64,000 bases of DNA from Blastobasis lacticolella (taxonomy: Eukaryota > Arthropoda > Insecta > Lepidoptera > Blastobasidae): positions 16,763,001 through 16,827,000 of the forward strand of contig LR990059.1 of NCBI GenBank assembly GCA_905147135.1, written 5' to 3'. The notes under the pieces were generated by a model. The model was not told the DNA's origin. It saw only the letters and a list, made by a program, of their open reading frames with translations, and searched no databases. The stretch's first letter is position 1. Each line of letters opens with the position of its first letter. Positions 1 through 8,709 of the stretch are shown here, in pieces. Both the position numbers and the translations under genes were made by a program.

Positions 1-189
1 ACGTCCGACCTCATCCCCCGCACCCAAAAGCAAATTTTTTTATACTGCGTAAGTACCGACGGTTGGTCGGCTCCAGCCAAATCGGAAAGTCTGTTACTAG
101 TTTTAATTATACACTGTTAGATACAATACGCCTAAAATATTACCAGCCTGTGCCTTGCGACTTCGCTCCCGCGGTATTACATAAAATAA

Positions 190-366
190 ATATGCTTGGA
201 CAAATACACAAAGCGCCATCTAGCCCCAAAGTAAGCAAAGCTTGTGTTATGGCTGTTAGATAACTGATAAATTACTTATATTTATAAGTATAAGTAAAAG
301 TTTCTTTTTTTAAATGCATACTTATTATACAATACTACCTACACCCAGACCCATAACAGATAATAT
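190..366 (-). mobile_element. tRNA-Gly-derived SINE, 3' part only
   Basis: Reverse-oriented copy of the SINE that recurs through this window (best copies at 59359 and 63442). It carries the 3' block with the GCGCCATCTAGCCCC motif, the 'GTTAGATAACTGATAAA' block and the ACCCAGACCC block. The tRNA-like head is missing. No coding role is seen. Confidence 0.8.
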
Positions 367-780
367 AATATTATCGTTAACCGCGCCGCGTCTTTAATTC
401 GGATTTTAAGAGCCAATATGTAGATATACTATTAAGTCCGAGCTGAGATCGCTGCGCACACTCAGTCTTTGGTTGATGTTCCATTTATCATGGCTACCCC
501 GGGTCATTGAGCCAAAATTCGAAAAATTTAGGGCTCGCTACGCTCGCTCATTTTTAAATATGTCATATTTTTATTACAAACATCATACGTCTCTTGATAC
601 ATCAATTGAAATTTATGCACATTCATCTTCAACACCTCCAAAACCAAAACCTGGCTACGCCCGTGTCTGCGTGGCAGAACTGAACCACTCAGGTCGCCAT
701 ATTACTGAAAGAACATTTAAAATCGCTTTCGTAGTGCCTTAAGAGTACAAAACCTAAATTTATTGTATTTTGTAAAATAA
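366..780. other. AT-rich spacer with a SINE-head scrap
   Basis: No gene is recognised here. A short piece near 667-700 reads GCGTGGCAG then GAACCACTCAGGTCG, which matches the reversed head of the window's SINE with the middle deleted. The rest is unassigned. Confidence 0.45.
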
Positions 781-1312
781 TTACTAGCTGGCCCGCCGCG
801 ACTTCGTTCACGTGTTCTACCCTACAAACCTTCCTCTTGAACCACTCTGTCTATTAGTGAAAATCCGTTCAGTAGTTTTTCAGTTCATCGACCGACAGAC
901 ACGGCGTGGGACTTTATTTCATAATACCTAAGTAGTGATAGTTTAATATTGACTAGCGGATCGCCAATTCAACAATTAATAAACCTAAACCTTCCTCATG
1001 AATCACTCTGTCTATTGGTGAAAACCGCATGAAAATCCGTTCAGTAGTTTTTCAGTTCACCGCGAACAAACAGTCAGACGCGGCGTGGGGTTTTGTTTTA
1101 TAAGTAACTAGTGGACCCGGCGCGACTTCGTACGCGTACACCTATTTTACCCTTACCTACCCTTTTTTTCTTACTTAAAAACCTTCCTCTTGAATCACTC
1201 TATCTATTAAAAAAACCGCATCAAAATCCGTTGCGTAGTTTCAAAGATTTAAGCATACAAAGGGACATAGGGACAGAGAAAGCGACTTTGTTTTATACTA
1301 TGTAGTGATGCG
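781..1312 (+). repeat. three tandem-arranged copies of a CCCGnCGCGACTTCG / CCTTCCTC repeat
   Basis: Three related units follow one another (about 785-930, 960-1105, 1108-1308). Each has a CTTCCTC...ATCACTCT...TCTATTA block, an AAAATCCGTT...GTAGTTT block, and a terminal GACTTTATTT- or GACTTTGTTTTATA-like end. The first and third also keep a head reading CGCGACTTCGT. I know this kind of sequence as a common lepidopteran retroelement-associated repeat, probably an RTE-type LINE tail; that class name is from memory. Another head-like piece occurs near 46638. Confidence 0.6.
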
Positions 1313-1619
1313 CAATGTTGATCAAAGTCCATATAACAATGTGTTTAAAAAATTTCGCCATATAATCGTCGGAAGCAGACGATATCATGAACTCACGAGA
1401 GACGACAAAACATAATACATTTATTGCCTACAATTTAGTTTGATGTAACTAAGTATCTAATCCATAAACAAAGTTGCCATAAAAACATTTATGTAGGTAG
1501 TTACGTAAATTACCTAGTTAGACAGTTCTGAATTACTTTATTATAGCGAAACTTTGTCATACACGAATGCCGGATACCTACCTAAATATAAATATCAATA
1601 AACTCAACTTTTAGTGACA

Positions 1620-1800
1620 CGTAGAAACCGTGAAAGAAGCCCCGTGGGCGACCCCAGAAACGATGGATTGCCATCGCTGAGTCGGATGCGAGAGACAACG
1701 GCTTACGACGCGAGGATGCCGAAGACCGGGCGAAGTGGAGAAGAACTTGTAGGAAAGCGGACCCTGGCAGAGGCCGGGATGATGACCTACTTACGTACCG
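1620..1800 (+). pseudogene. degenerate LINE reverse-transcriptase C-terminal fragment
   Basis: One plus-strand frame reads RGRPQKRW, then DARDNGLRRED, then DRAKWRRTCRKADP. This is the pattern of the region after the RT domain in insect LINE ORF2 proteins (GRPxxRW, then DRxxWRR). Only about 60 codons remain, with no RT core and no start. A more decayed relative lies at 10115-10240, so this is a dispersed family and not a host exon. Confidence 0.6.
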
Positions 1801-1939
1801 TACGAACGGACAATCCACCTCATGGATTAGAATACTCATGGAAAGCTACTGTAGCCCATAACAGCTACGCTATAATCAAATATGCAATAACAATTATTGA
1901 CTGTAAGGGCGCCGTAAGTTAATCTACGTCATCAAGGAC

Positions 1940-2660
1940 TAGAAAAATTCCACTATGGAGCGTTAGTAGACTTTCGGACCTACAAAACGTTGGTCTGCTC
2001 GTGCACAACCTGTCATAAACATTTTTTTTATAGTTACAACGGGGTCGGCAACGCGTGGGTGATGCCCCTGGTATTGCAAACGCCCATAGGCTGCGGTGAC
2101 TGCTTACCATCAGGCAGGCCGTAAGCTTGTTTGCCACATTAGTTGTATAAAAAAAAGTTACCCAATCTTAGGTCTGTAACGTCTATAAGGACCAACCGAG
2201 ACCTTGTTTTCGGACTCGGCTATACTTGGCTAAAAAATTCAGCCGAGATAACTACTAAAGACGGCCGATATTCCTGCCGAAGACCCGAAGACCGAAGTCT
2301 GATGATGTAAGGCTCCACCACGTAAGCCCCGAAATGTCGATACCGACCATACTTGCTTGGACATGCTTAACGCTTTTCAGGCATCAGCACCAGAGTGTGA
2401 CATATTTGGGAGTCGATGTATGGAAGTGAGTTGTGCAAATGCATGTCTGAAGTTTAGTGAGTTGATGGATGAGTGAGTGTATCTTAATTCTTTATAAAAT
2501 TAAAATTTGATTATGTATTTAATTTTGTTTTTTTTAATGATGTTTTTAAGTTATTAATTTAAGGTTTTGTATATTTATTGAAATTTGCAGTGTATTAGTA
2601 ATTTGTAAGTACTGTAACGCTGTAAATTTATGGTAAATAAATAAATAAATACTTAGATGT
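1940..2660 (+). mobile_element. LINE 3' UTR remnant with TAAA-rich tail
   Basis: The left part (a CAAAACGTTGG block followed by GTGCACAACCTG) and the right part (TTTGCAGTGTA, then CTGTAAATTTATGG, then AATAAATAAATAAAT) both recur in the same order at 21880-22225. Two copies with the same order and an A-rich end indicate a non-LTR element 3' end. A second repeat at 2036-2157 is inserted in this copy. Confidence 0.5.
2036..2157 (+). repeat. short interspersed repeat (GGCTGCGGTGAC family)
   Basis: Contains the blocks GGCAACGCG, GTGATGCCCCTGG, CTGCGGTGACTGCTTACCATC and GGCCGTAAGCTTGTTTGCC, and ends in an A-run. The same blocks occur at 33255-33375, 22478-22545 and, nested in a SINE, at 54916-54970. 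Confidence 0.7.
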
Positions 2661-2670
2661 GAAAATATAC

Positions 2671-2722
2671 AAAAACTTTGGCGCTAGATGGCGCTGTGTG
2701 TATTGTCCAAGCATATTCAATA
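2671..2722 (+). mobile_element. SINE 3' end, cut by the adjacent LINE
   Basis: Reads GGCGCTAGATGGCGCTGTGT, then TGTCCAAGCATATT, which is the 3' end of the window's SINE in plus orientation. The expected AT-rich tail is replaced by the (AAT)n end of the minus-strand LINE. An ATTTATTTATTTATA stretch beyond the LINE's other end, near 6768-6782, may be the displaced rest of the SINE tail. Confidence 0.6.

Positions 2723-2750
<28 letters not shown>
2723..2750 (-). repeat. (AAT)n microsatellite forming the LINE 3' terminus
   Basis: About nine ATT units on the plus strand (AAT on the element's strand), directly after the ORF2 3' UTR. Short tandem repeats instead of poly(A) are usual at CR1-type 3' ends. 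Confidence 0.8.
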
Positions 2751-2756
<6 letters not shown>

Positions 2757-2816
2757 CAGGCAGGCAGTTGTGAACAACTGTTGGGTTGCCTGCATCCGGC
2801 TTCTCTCTAACCAAAA

Positions 2817-5603
2817 TTATTCTTCCTGTTCTGATCTTAAGAATTTGTCTAATCTATTTTTAAATCCGTTTGTGTTCTCTGCGGTCACCACCGCCTCAGG
2901 CAGCCCGTTCCAGGCTCTCACAACACGATTGGTCAGGAAGTGTCGGTGTGGGTTATTTTTGGAAAACCGCCCATCCAGTTTCAGAGGATGTCCTCGTAAG
3001 TGGGGGTTTTTGTTCAAGACAAATAAATTTTCAAACTCGTGGACGTCGTAATGCCCGTTGATGATCTTAAATGTCTCGATCAGGTCGCCACGTTCTCTGC
3101 GTTTCTTTAACGTTGTCAAGTTGAGTAGGTTTAATCTCTCATCGTAAGTTAGCCTCTTGAGCTGCCTTGGCACTTTCGTAAAACTTCGCTGCACTTTTTC
3201 GAGTAACTCTTCGTCCTTGATAAAGTAAGGGTTCCATATTTGAAATGCATATTCCAAGATTGGCCTAATATATGATTTATAGATTTTTAGCATCATCTCC
3301 GGTGTCATGGTTCCAAACGCTTTCCTTATGATGTAGATCAAACTTTTTGATTTCTTGGTTATAGTTGCTATGTGTTCTCCCCATTTTAGGTCCTCTGTGA
3401 TATGCACTCCCAAGTCAATCTGTTCCTTTACGTTACGTAGTTGAACATTGTTTAGCCGGTATGTTAGATGAGGGTTTCTGTGACCAATATGTAGTACTGT
3501 ACATTTTTCGGCATTAAGGTTTATTAGCCACTCTTTGGACCAGTTGCTGATCATATCTAAATCTGCTTGTATACGTTCATAGTCTGTTAGCGGGTTTGCA
3601 AAGATCTTAGTGTCGTCGGCAAAGATACGCGCATTACATTTCAAGCAGCGCGGTAGGTCGAAAGTACAGAGGATGTATAGCAAAGGTCCCAAGACCGAGC
3701 CTTGTGGCACACCGCTTGTAATGCTTCTTTCCTCCGACATAGCTTCGCCTACTCTCACCCGGAACGTTCGCTGACGAAGGAATGCCTCAATCCACTTCAA
3801 AAGCTTCCCTCTGATACCAACGAACTCAAGCTTCATTAGTAGCCTTGTGGTAGGAACCTTGTCGAAGGCCTTCTCATAGTCAAGGTATATAACGTCGACA
3901 GGTTCATTCTGATTATAGCTCTCAGTCCAAGATGACAAGCATGACAAAAGGTTAGATACTGTCGATCGGTGGGGGCAAAATCCATGCTGTTGGTCGCTGA
4001 TTATTCTGTGCTGAGAAGTAAATTTTCTAATGTGCTCAACTATTATTTTCTCCATGGTCTTACAGGGCACACATGTCAAACTAATCGGTCTGTAGTTAGA
4101 GGGATCCAATTTGCTTCCTTTCTTGAATATAGGTGTAACGACAGCTGTCTTCCACACACTTGGCAGGATACTTGCGTCATAGGAAGTCTGCATTACCGTT
4201 GCCAAGACGTCGGTGAGATCACAGTTTTGTAGCACAATTACAGGTATTCCGTCAGGCCCTGGTGATGAGTCGACCCTCATGTCATTGATAGCTTTTTGTA
4301 TCGCTTGTTTAGTGAAGACAATTTCTTCGATGGATTCCTCAACTCTTAGGCACGGAGCCAACTTTGGTATTTGAGTGAGGGGTTCTTCTTGGAAGACGCC
4401 GTCGAACTGATCCGCAAAAGCTTCCGCAATATCATAAGCGGTGTTCACTATGTTCCCTTGGTTGTTTTTAAGAACAGTTGGTATGCTGACTTTCGAAGTC
4501 ACTTGCTGCCTAATGTACGAATAGAATTTCTTGGGCCCGGATTGTATGAGGTTAGATTCATAGTTGATTCGGGAAGTCTGGCACTGATTTGTTAATTTGT
4601 TATTAATTTTTCTGTAATTATTATACGTTGTTTCCAGCCCAGTTATTACATAACTTTTCCACATACGCTTTTTCTCTATAATTAGATCTTGAATTGTGTT
4701 AGATATCCACGGTTTGTTAGAAGTATTGAGATAAAATTTGGTCTGAGGGACACATAAGTCTATAGCAGTTCTGAAGGAGTTGAGTAAGTTTGTGTACTGT
4801 TCTTCTACACATTTCAAGTCTTTCATGTTTCCAGGGAGGCTTTCGTGAATTACTTCATTTATTTTGTCGAAATCTGCTTTTTTATAGTTTCGCCTGCAAG
4901 TTATTTTGTTACTATGTTTCTGTATTTCAAGTTGAATCGTAGCCAGTAGACATATATGGTCGCTTTTACCGATTGGAGCTTCGTAGTCTAGGTGTGCGAT
5001 GAGACAGTCGTCATTAGTTAAGATCAAATCTAAAACCGATGGTGTGTTGCCTTGACGGAATCTAGTGTGTCTTCTTACAAGCTGGTCGAGGTTACTGTTT
5101 TTGTACCATTGCACAAAGTTATGTTCTCTCGGAGTGAGATATTCACAATTTTCTAGAGGCCATTTAACTCCTCTGAAGTTGAAGTCTCCCAATATCACCA
5201 CCGTGTTTGTTTCTGAGGCAAGTTGAATTTGATCCAGCAAGGTATTATCTTGATCTAGGGTTGAGTCATGTCCTCTATACACTCCGCATAGTAAGAATTT
5301 GTGATGAGCTATTTGGATATCCACCCACAGACATTCATAGGCACTGTGTTTTGCGTTGTAGTAAGGATTTAGTTTTGTTGTCACAAGATCAGTATTTTTA
5401 GTTCCATAAATAGCCACCCCTCCACTGCGCCTGTCAATTCGGTCATCTCTGAAAATGTCGTATCCAGGTATTTTGATTAAAGAATCCGGAATTGTCGGTT
5501 TAAGCCAAGTTTCTGTAATAACAATAATTGTCGGTTTCAGTGAAGCAACTCTTGCGGTGAATAGATCCAGTTTAGAAGTCACAGATTGGATGTTTGCATA
5601 CAT
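2817..5603 (-). CDS. LINE ORF2: APE endonuclease and reverse transcriptase
   Basis: Predicted 928-residue polyprotein that nicks chromosomal DNA and copies the element RNA by target-primed reverse transcription. Residues 1-225 form an exonuclease-endonuclease-phosphatase domain: NIQS near the start, TETW with Glu31, GDFN at 139-142 and SDH at 214-216. The RT domain spans about 440-720: SSPGPDGIP at 447-455, NYRPISLT at 503-510, DYEKAFDKV at 575-583, GVPQGSVLGP at 631-640 and the catalytic FADD at 661-664. There is no RNase H domain after the RT. The start is an ATG 44 bases after the ORF1 stop. The C-terminal part (RRxRGDLIETFKI) matches the usual end region of CR1/L2-type ORF2. All catalytic motifs are intact and the frame is uninterrupted. 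Confidence 0.92.
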   Translation of the reverse strand: MYANIQSVTSKLDLFTARVASLKPTIIVITETWLKPTIPDSLIKIPGYDIFRDDRIDRRSGGVAIYGTKNTDLVTTKLNPYYNAKHSAYECLWVDIQIAHHKFLLCGVYRGHDSTLDQDNTLLDQIQLASETNTVVILGDFNFRGVKWPLENCEYLTPREHNFVQWYKNSNLDQLVRRHTRFRQGNTPSVLDLILTNDDCLIAHLDYEAPIGKSDHICLLATIQLEIQKHSNKITCRRNYKKADFDKINEVIHESLPGNMKDLKCVEEQYTNLLNSFRTAIDLCVPQTKFYLNTSNKPWISNTIQDLIIEKKRMWKSYVITGLETTYNNYRKINNKLTNQCQTSRINYESNLIQSGPKKFYSYIRQQVTSKVSIPTVLKNNQGNIVNTAYDIAEAFADQFDGVFQEEPLTQIPKLAPCLRVEESIEEIVFTKQAIQKAINDMRVDSSPGPDGIPVIVLQNCDLTDVLATVMQTSYDASILPSVWKTAVVTPIFKKGSKLDPSNYRPISLTCVPCKTMEKIIVEHIRKFTSQHRIISDQQHGFCPHRSTVSNLLSCLSSWTESYNQNEPVDVIYLDYEKAFDKVPTTRLLMKLEFVGIRGKLLKWIEAFLRQRTFRVRVGEAMSEERSITSGVPQGSVLGPLLYILCTFDLPRCLKCNARIFADDTKIFANPLTDYERIQADLDMISNWSKEWLINLNAEKCTVLHIGHRNPHLTYRLNNVQLRNVKEQIDLGVHITEDLKWGEHIATITKKSKSLIYIIRKAFGTMTPEMMLKIYKSYIRPILEYAFQIWNPYFIKDEELLEKVQRSFTKVPRQLKRLTYDERLNLLNLTTLKKRRERGDLIETFKIINGHYDVHEFENLFVLNKNPHLRGHPLKLDGRFSKNNPHRHFLTNRVVRAWNGLPEAVVTAENTNGFKNRLDKFLRSEQEE

Positions 5604-5647
5604 AATAGTGAAAGTATGAAGTGTTGATGTTGGGTTATTTACTAGCT

Positions 5648-6397
5648 TTAGTTTTTTGCAGGCTTATTTACTATTTCCGGATGTCCTCTCACATATTTAA
5701 TGGTAAGATCCACCTCCCCCTCAGCAATGCGCTTCTCGAGCTCCTCGCGAAGATATTTCAGGAACTCACGCTGCATTGGAGTCAGATCAGCCGTCACCGA
5801 CTTTGGCTTGGCTAACTTGTGTTTATTGCGAAGCACTTCCACTGCATCACTCTTGCTGCGCATAATGACCTTCAGCGGGCGCGGCCTCGAGGCGTCAGAC
5901 TTTGGGGAACGGAGACGAAAGACCTTTATCCCACTGCAGTTAACTTTTTCGGTGACACTTTTAATGACTTTTACACTTTGTTCCAAGTCGTGTTCCTTCC
6001 TTTCAGACGTATCATCGCTGGTGGACTCCGAAATGTCGTAAATAATCAAGTTATTGACTCGGTTTGCTCTCTCCGTCATTTCATGGATAGCCGATTCTGT
6101 CGCGAGCATGCTCTGACGCAGACGCAGTTGTTTCACCTCTTCGGTGAGCTCATTCAGCTTCATCATAATGTTCGGCAGTTGAGCCATTGCAGACTTACAG
6201 TCCCCACAAAGGAAAGTCATGGCGCGGCCAGTCTTTAGCTCAAGAACACGCACTTCAGTCGGCGTCAAGCCATGGCATTCTCCACACAGAAGACTTTTGC
6301 ATGAGTCGCACGTCGCGGTTGGCTTTTTTTCATTAGGCAGCCTATTGCATTTCACGCACTTTTCTTGGCTACAACTGGGACTTTTTTTCGAACTCAT
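5648..6397 (-). CDS. LINE ORF1: PHD-finger RNA-binding protein
   Basis: A 249-residue protein encoded upstream of ORF2 on the same element. An open frame extends further upstream to 6451 but has no ATG there; the first ATG is at 6397 and has A at -3, so it was chosen. The N-terminal part has a Cys/His array of PHD type (CVKC, CDSC, CGECH, CGDC). A probable coiled coil follows (MMKLNELTEEVKQLRLR), then an RRM-like stretch (NNLIIYDI) and a basic C-terminal domain. CR1-group ORF1 proteins commonly combine a PHD finger, coiled coil and RNA-binding part and coat the element RNA. Function is inferred from this layout. Confidence 0.85.
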   Translation of the reverse strand: MSSKKSPSCSQEKCVKCNRLPNEKKPTATCDSCKSLLCGECHGLTPTEVRVLELKTGRAMTFLCGDCKSAMAQLPNIMMKLNELTEEVKQLRLRQSMLATESAIHEMTERANRVNNLIIYDISESTSDDTSERKEHDLEQSVKVIKSVTEKVNCSGIKVFRLRSPKSDASRPRPLKVIMRSKSDAVEVLRNKHKLAKPKSVTADLTPMQREFLKYLREELEKRIAEGEVDLTIKYVRGHPEIVNKPAKN

Positions 6398-6770
6398 TTT
6401 TATTTTGGTAGTTTTTAAGATTCTCTGGTGGCAACACAACACAGATGACAACTACAATTGTCAATGTCAACAACTTGTCAATGTCACAGGATATCAGTTA
6501 ACAAAGTCGAAATTATATCAGTCGCGATTTGAGGGTAGTCGTGATAATTTCCTAATCACAAAGTGCCAAACGGAAATTTTAAGCACTGTTTATTACTATA
6601 ATCCTGTTGTTTTACACTGAGATAACACTAGATATTACAGCGTCCACAGTTACAAAAAGAATTTTGCAACTTTTACTAGAAAAGAACTATTTTGAACATA
6701 AAATCAGGTAAGATTCTGAGAGCACCACTATTCACACTCACGAATTTGACAGATATACATTTATTTATTT

Positions 6771-7296
6771 ATATATTATCGATCCCGGTCTCAGTCGGCC
6801 ACGAATCAATTTTTTCTCGTTCTTTGAGAAAAAAATACAGCCTGGTCGGTCCTTAAATAACAGAATCGCAGTTGCCTTGCTACGATGAGAACTAACCTAC
6901 CATACTGGTGCCAGTACTTATCACACACACATACTCACACAAGTCAGTTCCTTTTAGGCTGATAAAACCTTACATAGAAAAAGAAGCAGGAAAGCTTCGC
7001 TAAGCTCCTTTAGTCCCCATTATAATCTGGCGCAGTAAAACCTAAATAGCTTATACAAATACACAACATCTCTTTATTTTTCCCATTCAAATTTCACGTT
7101 ATCTGTTAATATAAAATGTTCATAAAGAACAGGTAAGTACAGTACAGATTAGATAATTGTTTTTATGTATATGTATGAGACACGCATTCTACATAGCCCC
7201 TTATCAGACTGTGGGCGATCAACTAGCTCCGACTATCGGTACGTTTTCCTTTCGTTTAAGTTTTCGGTTACAATGATATACGAAATTAAACATAAA
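6771..7296. other. unassigned AT-rich spacer
   Basis: I see no gene or recognised repeat, apart from a possible displaced SINE tail at the left edge (6768-6782). Confidence 0.4.
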
Positions 7297-7768
7297 TGTA
7301 TTGTCGCGGCCTCAAAAACGTTCGCGCGCGACGTTAGTTATAAGTGTGCGGCAAGCCAGAATGAACCTTATGTTTTGCAACATAAAGTCTATAGTTAATT
7401 TACACACGGCCGTCTGGAATATACCCGGCCGTATTGCCGCGGATATTCTGATTTTCATTCCCAAAAAAGGTCCGGACTATATCACTAGATCATTCCAGTA
7501 TCAGGGCAGGGGTATATAAACCGCAGCCGGCGTGGCGCGAGACAGTTCAGTTTTGACTACCGGGGAGGTAACTACGGAGCGAATACCGTGCGATAACCTG
7601 CGAGTACCCGCGACATCCTACGATTTCGGCGATACCTGTAAACTACGAGAAACCTGCGATTGTGGAAGATCAGCTTGACTTGGAATTAGCGGAAACCTTG
7701 GACGAAAATAAACCTTCGGAACCTTTCATCAGTGTTTCACTCCAAATAACGAACCCTAGCACGTAACA
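7297..7768 (+). mobile_element. solo-LTR-like element
   Basis: A 0.47-kb stretch with LTR layout: it starts TGTATTGTCGCGG, has a TATA box (GGTATATAAACC near 7512) about halfway along, a transcribed-leader-like GC-balanced segment, and ends near CACGTAACA. There is no internal coding region and no second LTR nearby. Its first 130 bases recur at 10311-10440 and, inverted, at 10040-10105, so it belongs to a repeat family. No clear target-site duplication was found, so the ends are approximate. The LTR class is unknown. Confidence 0.45.
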
Positions 7769-8084
7769 ATATAATGAGATAAACAACTTTCAGTCATTTA
7801 AATTCACAGAAATGAAAATTGTCACTGCACTGGGGGAATCACCTCGCTGGTCACACCTACATGTAAATTGCGGCGTTGTGTCACGAAGCCACTGGCAAGT
7901 TCCAATGGACTGGCACAATAGAATTGCTACGAAGCGGTTGGCAAGATTGGGATTGGGTCTAGTCAAGATACTAATTGCTTCGCAGCGATTCTATTGCGAC
8001 TGTAGATCGGAACTTTTCGATTTGGATTTGAATAGATAGCATGAAGTAGTGATTAACAGCTAGAAAAGTGTATGAGCGCTTCAT

Positions 8085-8335
8085 CTCATCCTACTTCTTA
8101 CTAATTAAAGTGTAAATGTTTGTAAGGATGTTTGTCGCTCCTTCTCGCAAAAACTACTGAACGCAATAAGGTATCTATCTGCAAAGCTTCATATCAACAT
8201 TTTAAAATGCAGTTTTGTCATTGGCATTTCAACCATTATGTACTATGATATTATGTATTATGGATATTTTAAATGTATTTAAATGCTGTTAAACTGTAAA
8301 ATGAACTTATAAATAAATAAAACGGATTTTGATGT
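8085..8335 (+). repeat. RTE-like 3' repeat
   Basis: Begins with CATCCTACTTCTTACTAAT, then GTTTGTAAGGATGTTTG and CGCAAAAACTACTGAACG, a block I know as widespread in Lepidoptera. It ends in an AATAAATAAAA tail near 8310-8321. It lies downstream of the last exon of the minus-strand gene. Confidence 0.55.
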
Positions 8336-8476
8336 TATTTGGCAGTAATGTAGCTTCCCGTACTTCAATGCGGATCCCGCGAGACAGTAACTTACGTCTC
8401 GCGGGACAAAGCCCGTCACTCTACGCAGGCAGACCGTAACAACCGACTTCTATGCAGTCTCAGTTGCTGGCAAAAG

Positions 8477-8709
8477 CTAGTCAGACCCACCTCTAGGACT
8501 GCTCCTCTCCAAGACCTGCATCCCCCCATTCGGCGTGAGCAGCTGCTTCGCCCTTCTCTTCTTCCGCTGCTGGCACTCATCCAGCGACTCCATGCGGTCG
8601 AACTGCTTCTGATGGAGAGCCGCGAAGTTTGGAAGCCTGGTGCGGTTCGCCGACTTGGCGGTGGGTGTCACGGGCTTCTTCGTTGGCGTTATTGGGGCGG
8701 ACGGTTTTA
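8477..8709 (-). CDS. exon 3 of the NuSAP-like gene (C-terminus)
   Basis: Acceptor CAACCCAATTCCAG ends at 8710. Phase 1 entry joins the exon 2 donor to make a Val codon. It encodes TPTKKP, LPNFAALHQKQFDRMES and RKKRRAKQLL, ending in a TAG at 8479-8477. The phase match across 2.6 kb supports the link. Confidence 0.65.

Larger units (their letters stand above)
2723..6770 (-). mobile_element. CR1-like non-LTR retrotransposon with both ORFs open
   Basis: A two-ORF LINE on the minus strand. Order from its 5' end: a 5' UTR of a few hundred bases whose exact start I could not fix, ORF1 (6397-5648) with a PHD-type zinc finger, ORF2 (5603-2817) with endonuclease and reverse transcriptase, a short 3' UTR of about 66 bases, and an (AAT)n microsatellite tail at 2750-2723. 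A PHD-finger ORF1, an APE-type endonuclease, no RNase H and a microsatellite 3' end fit the CR1/Jockey group. Neither ORF has a frameshift or an internal stop, so the copy is probably young. Full target-site duplications were not established. Confidence 0.85.
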
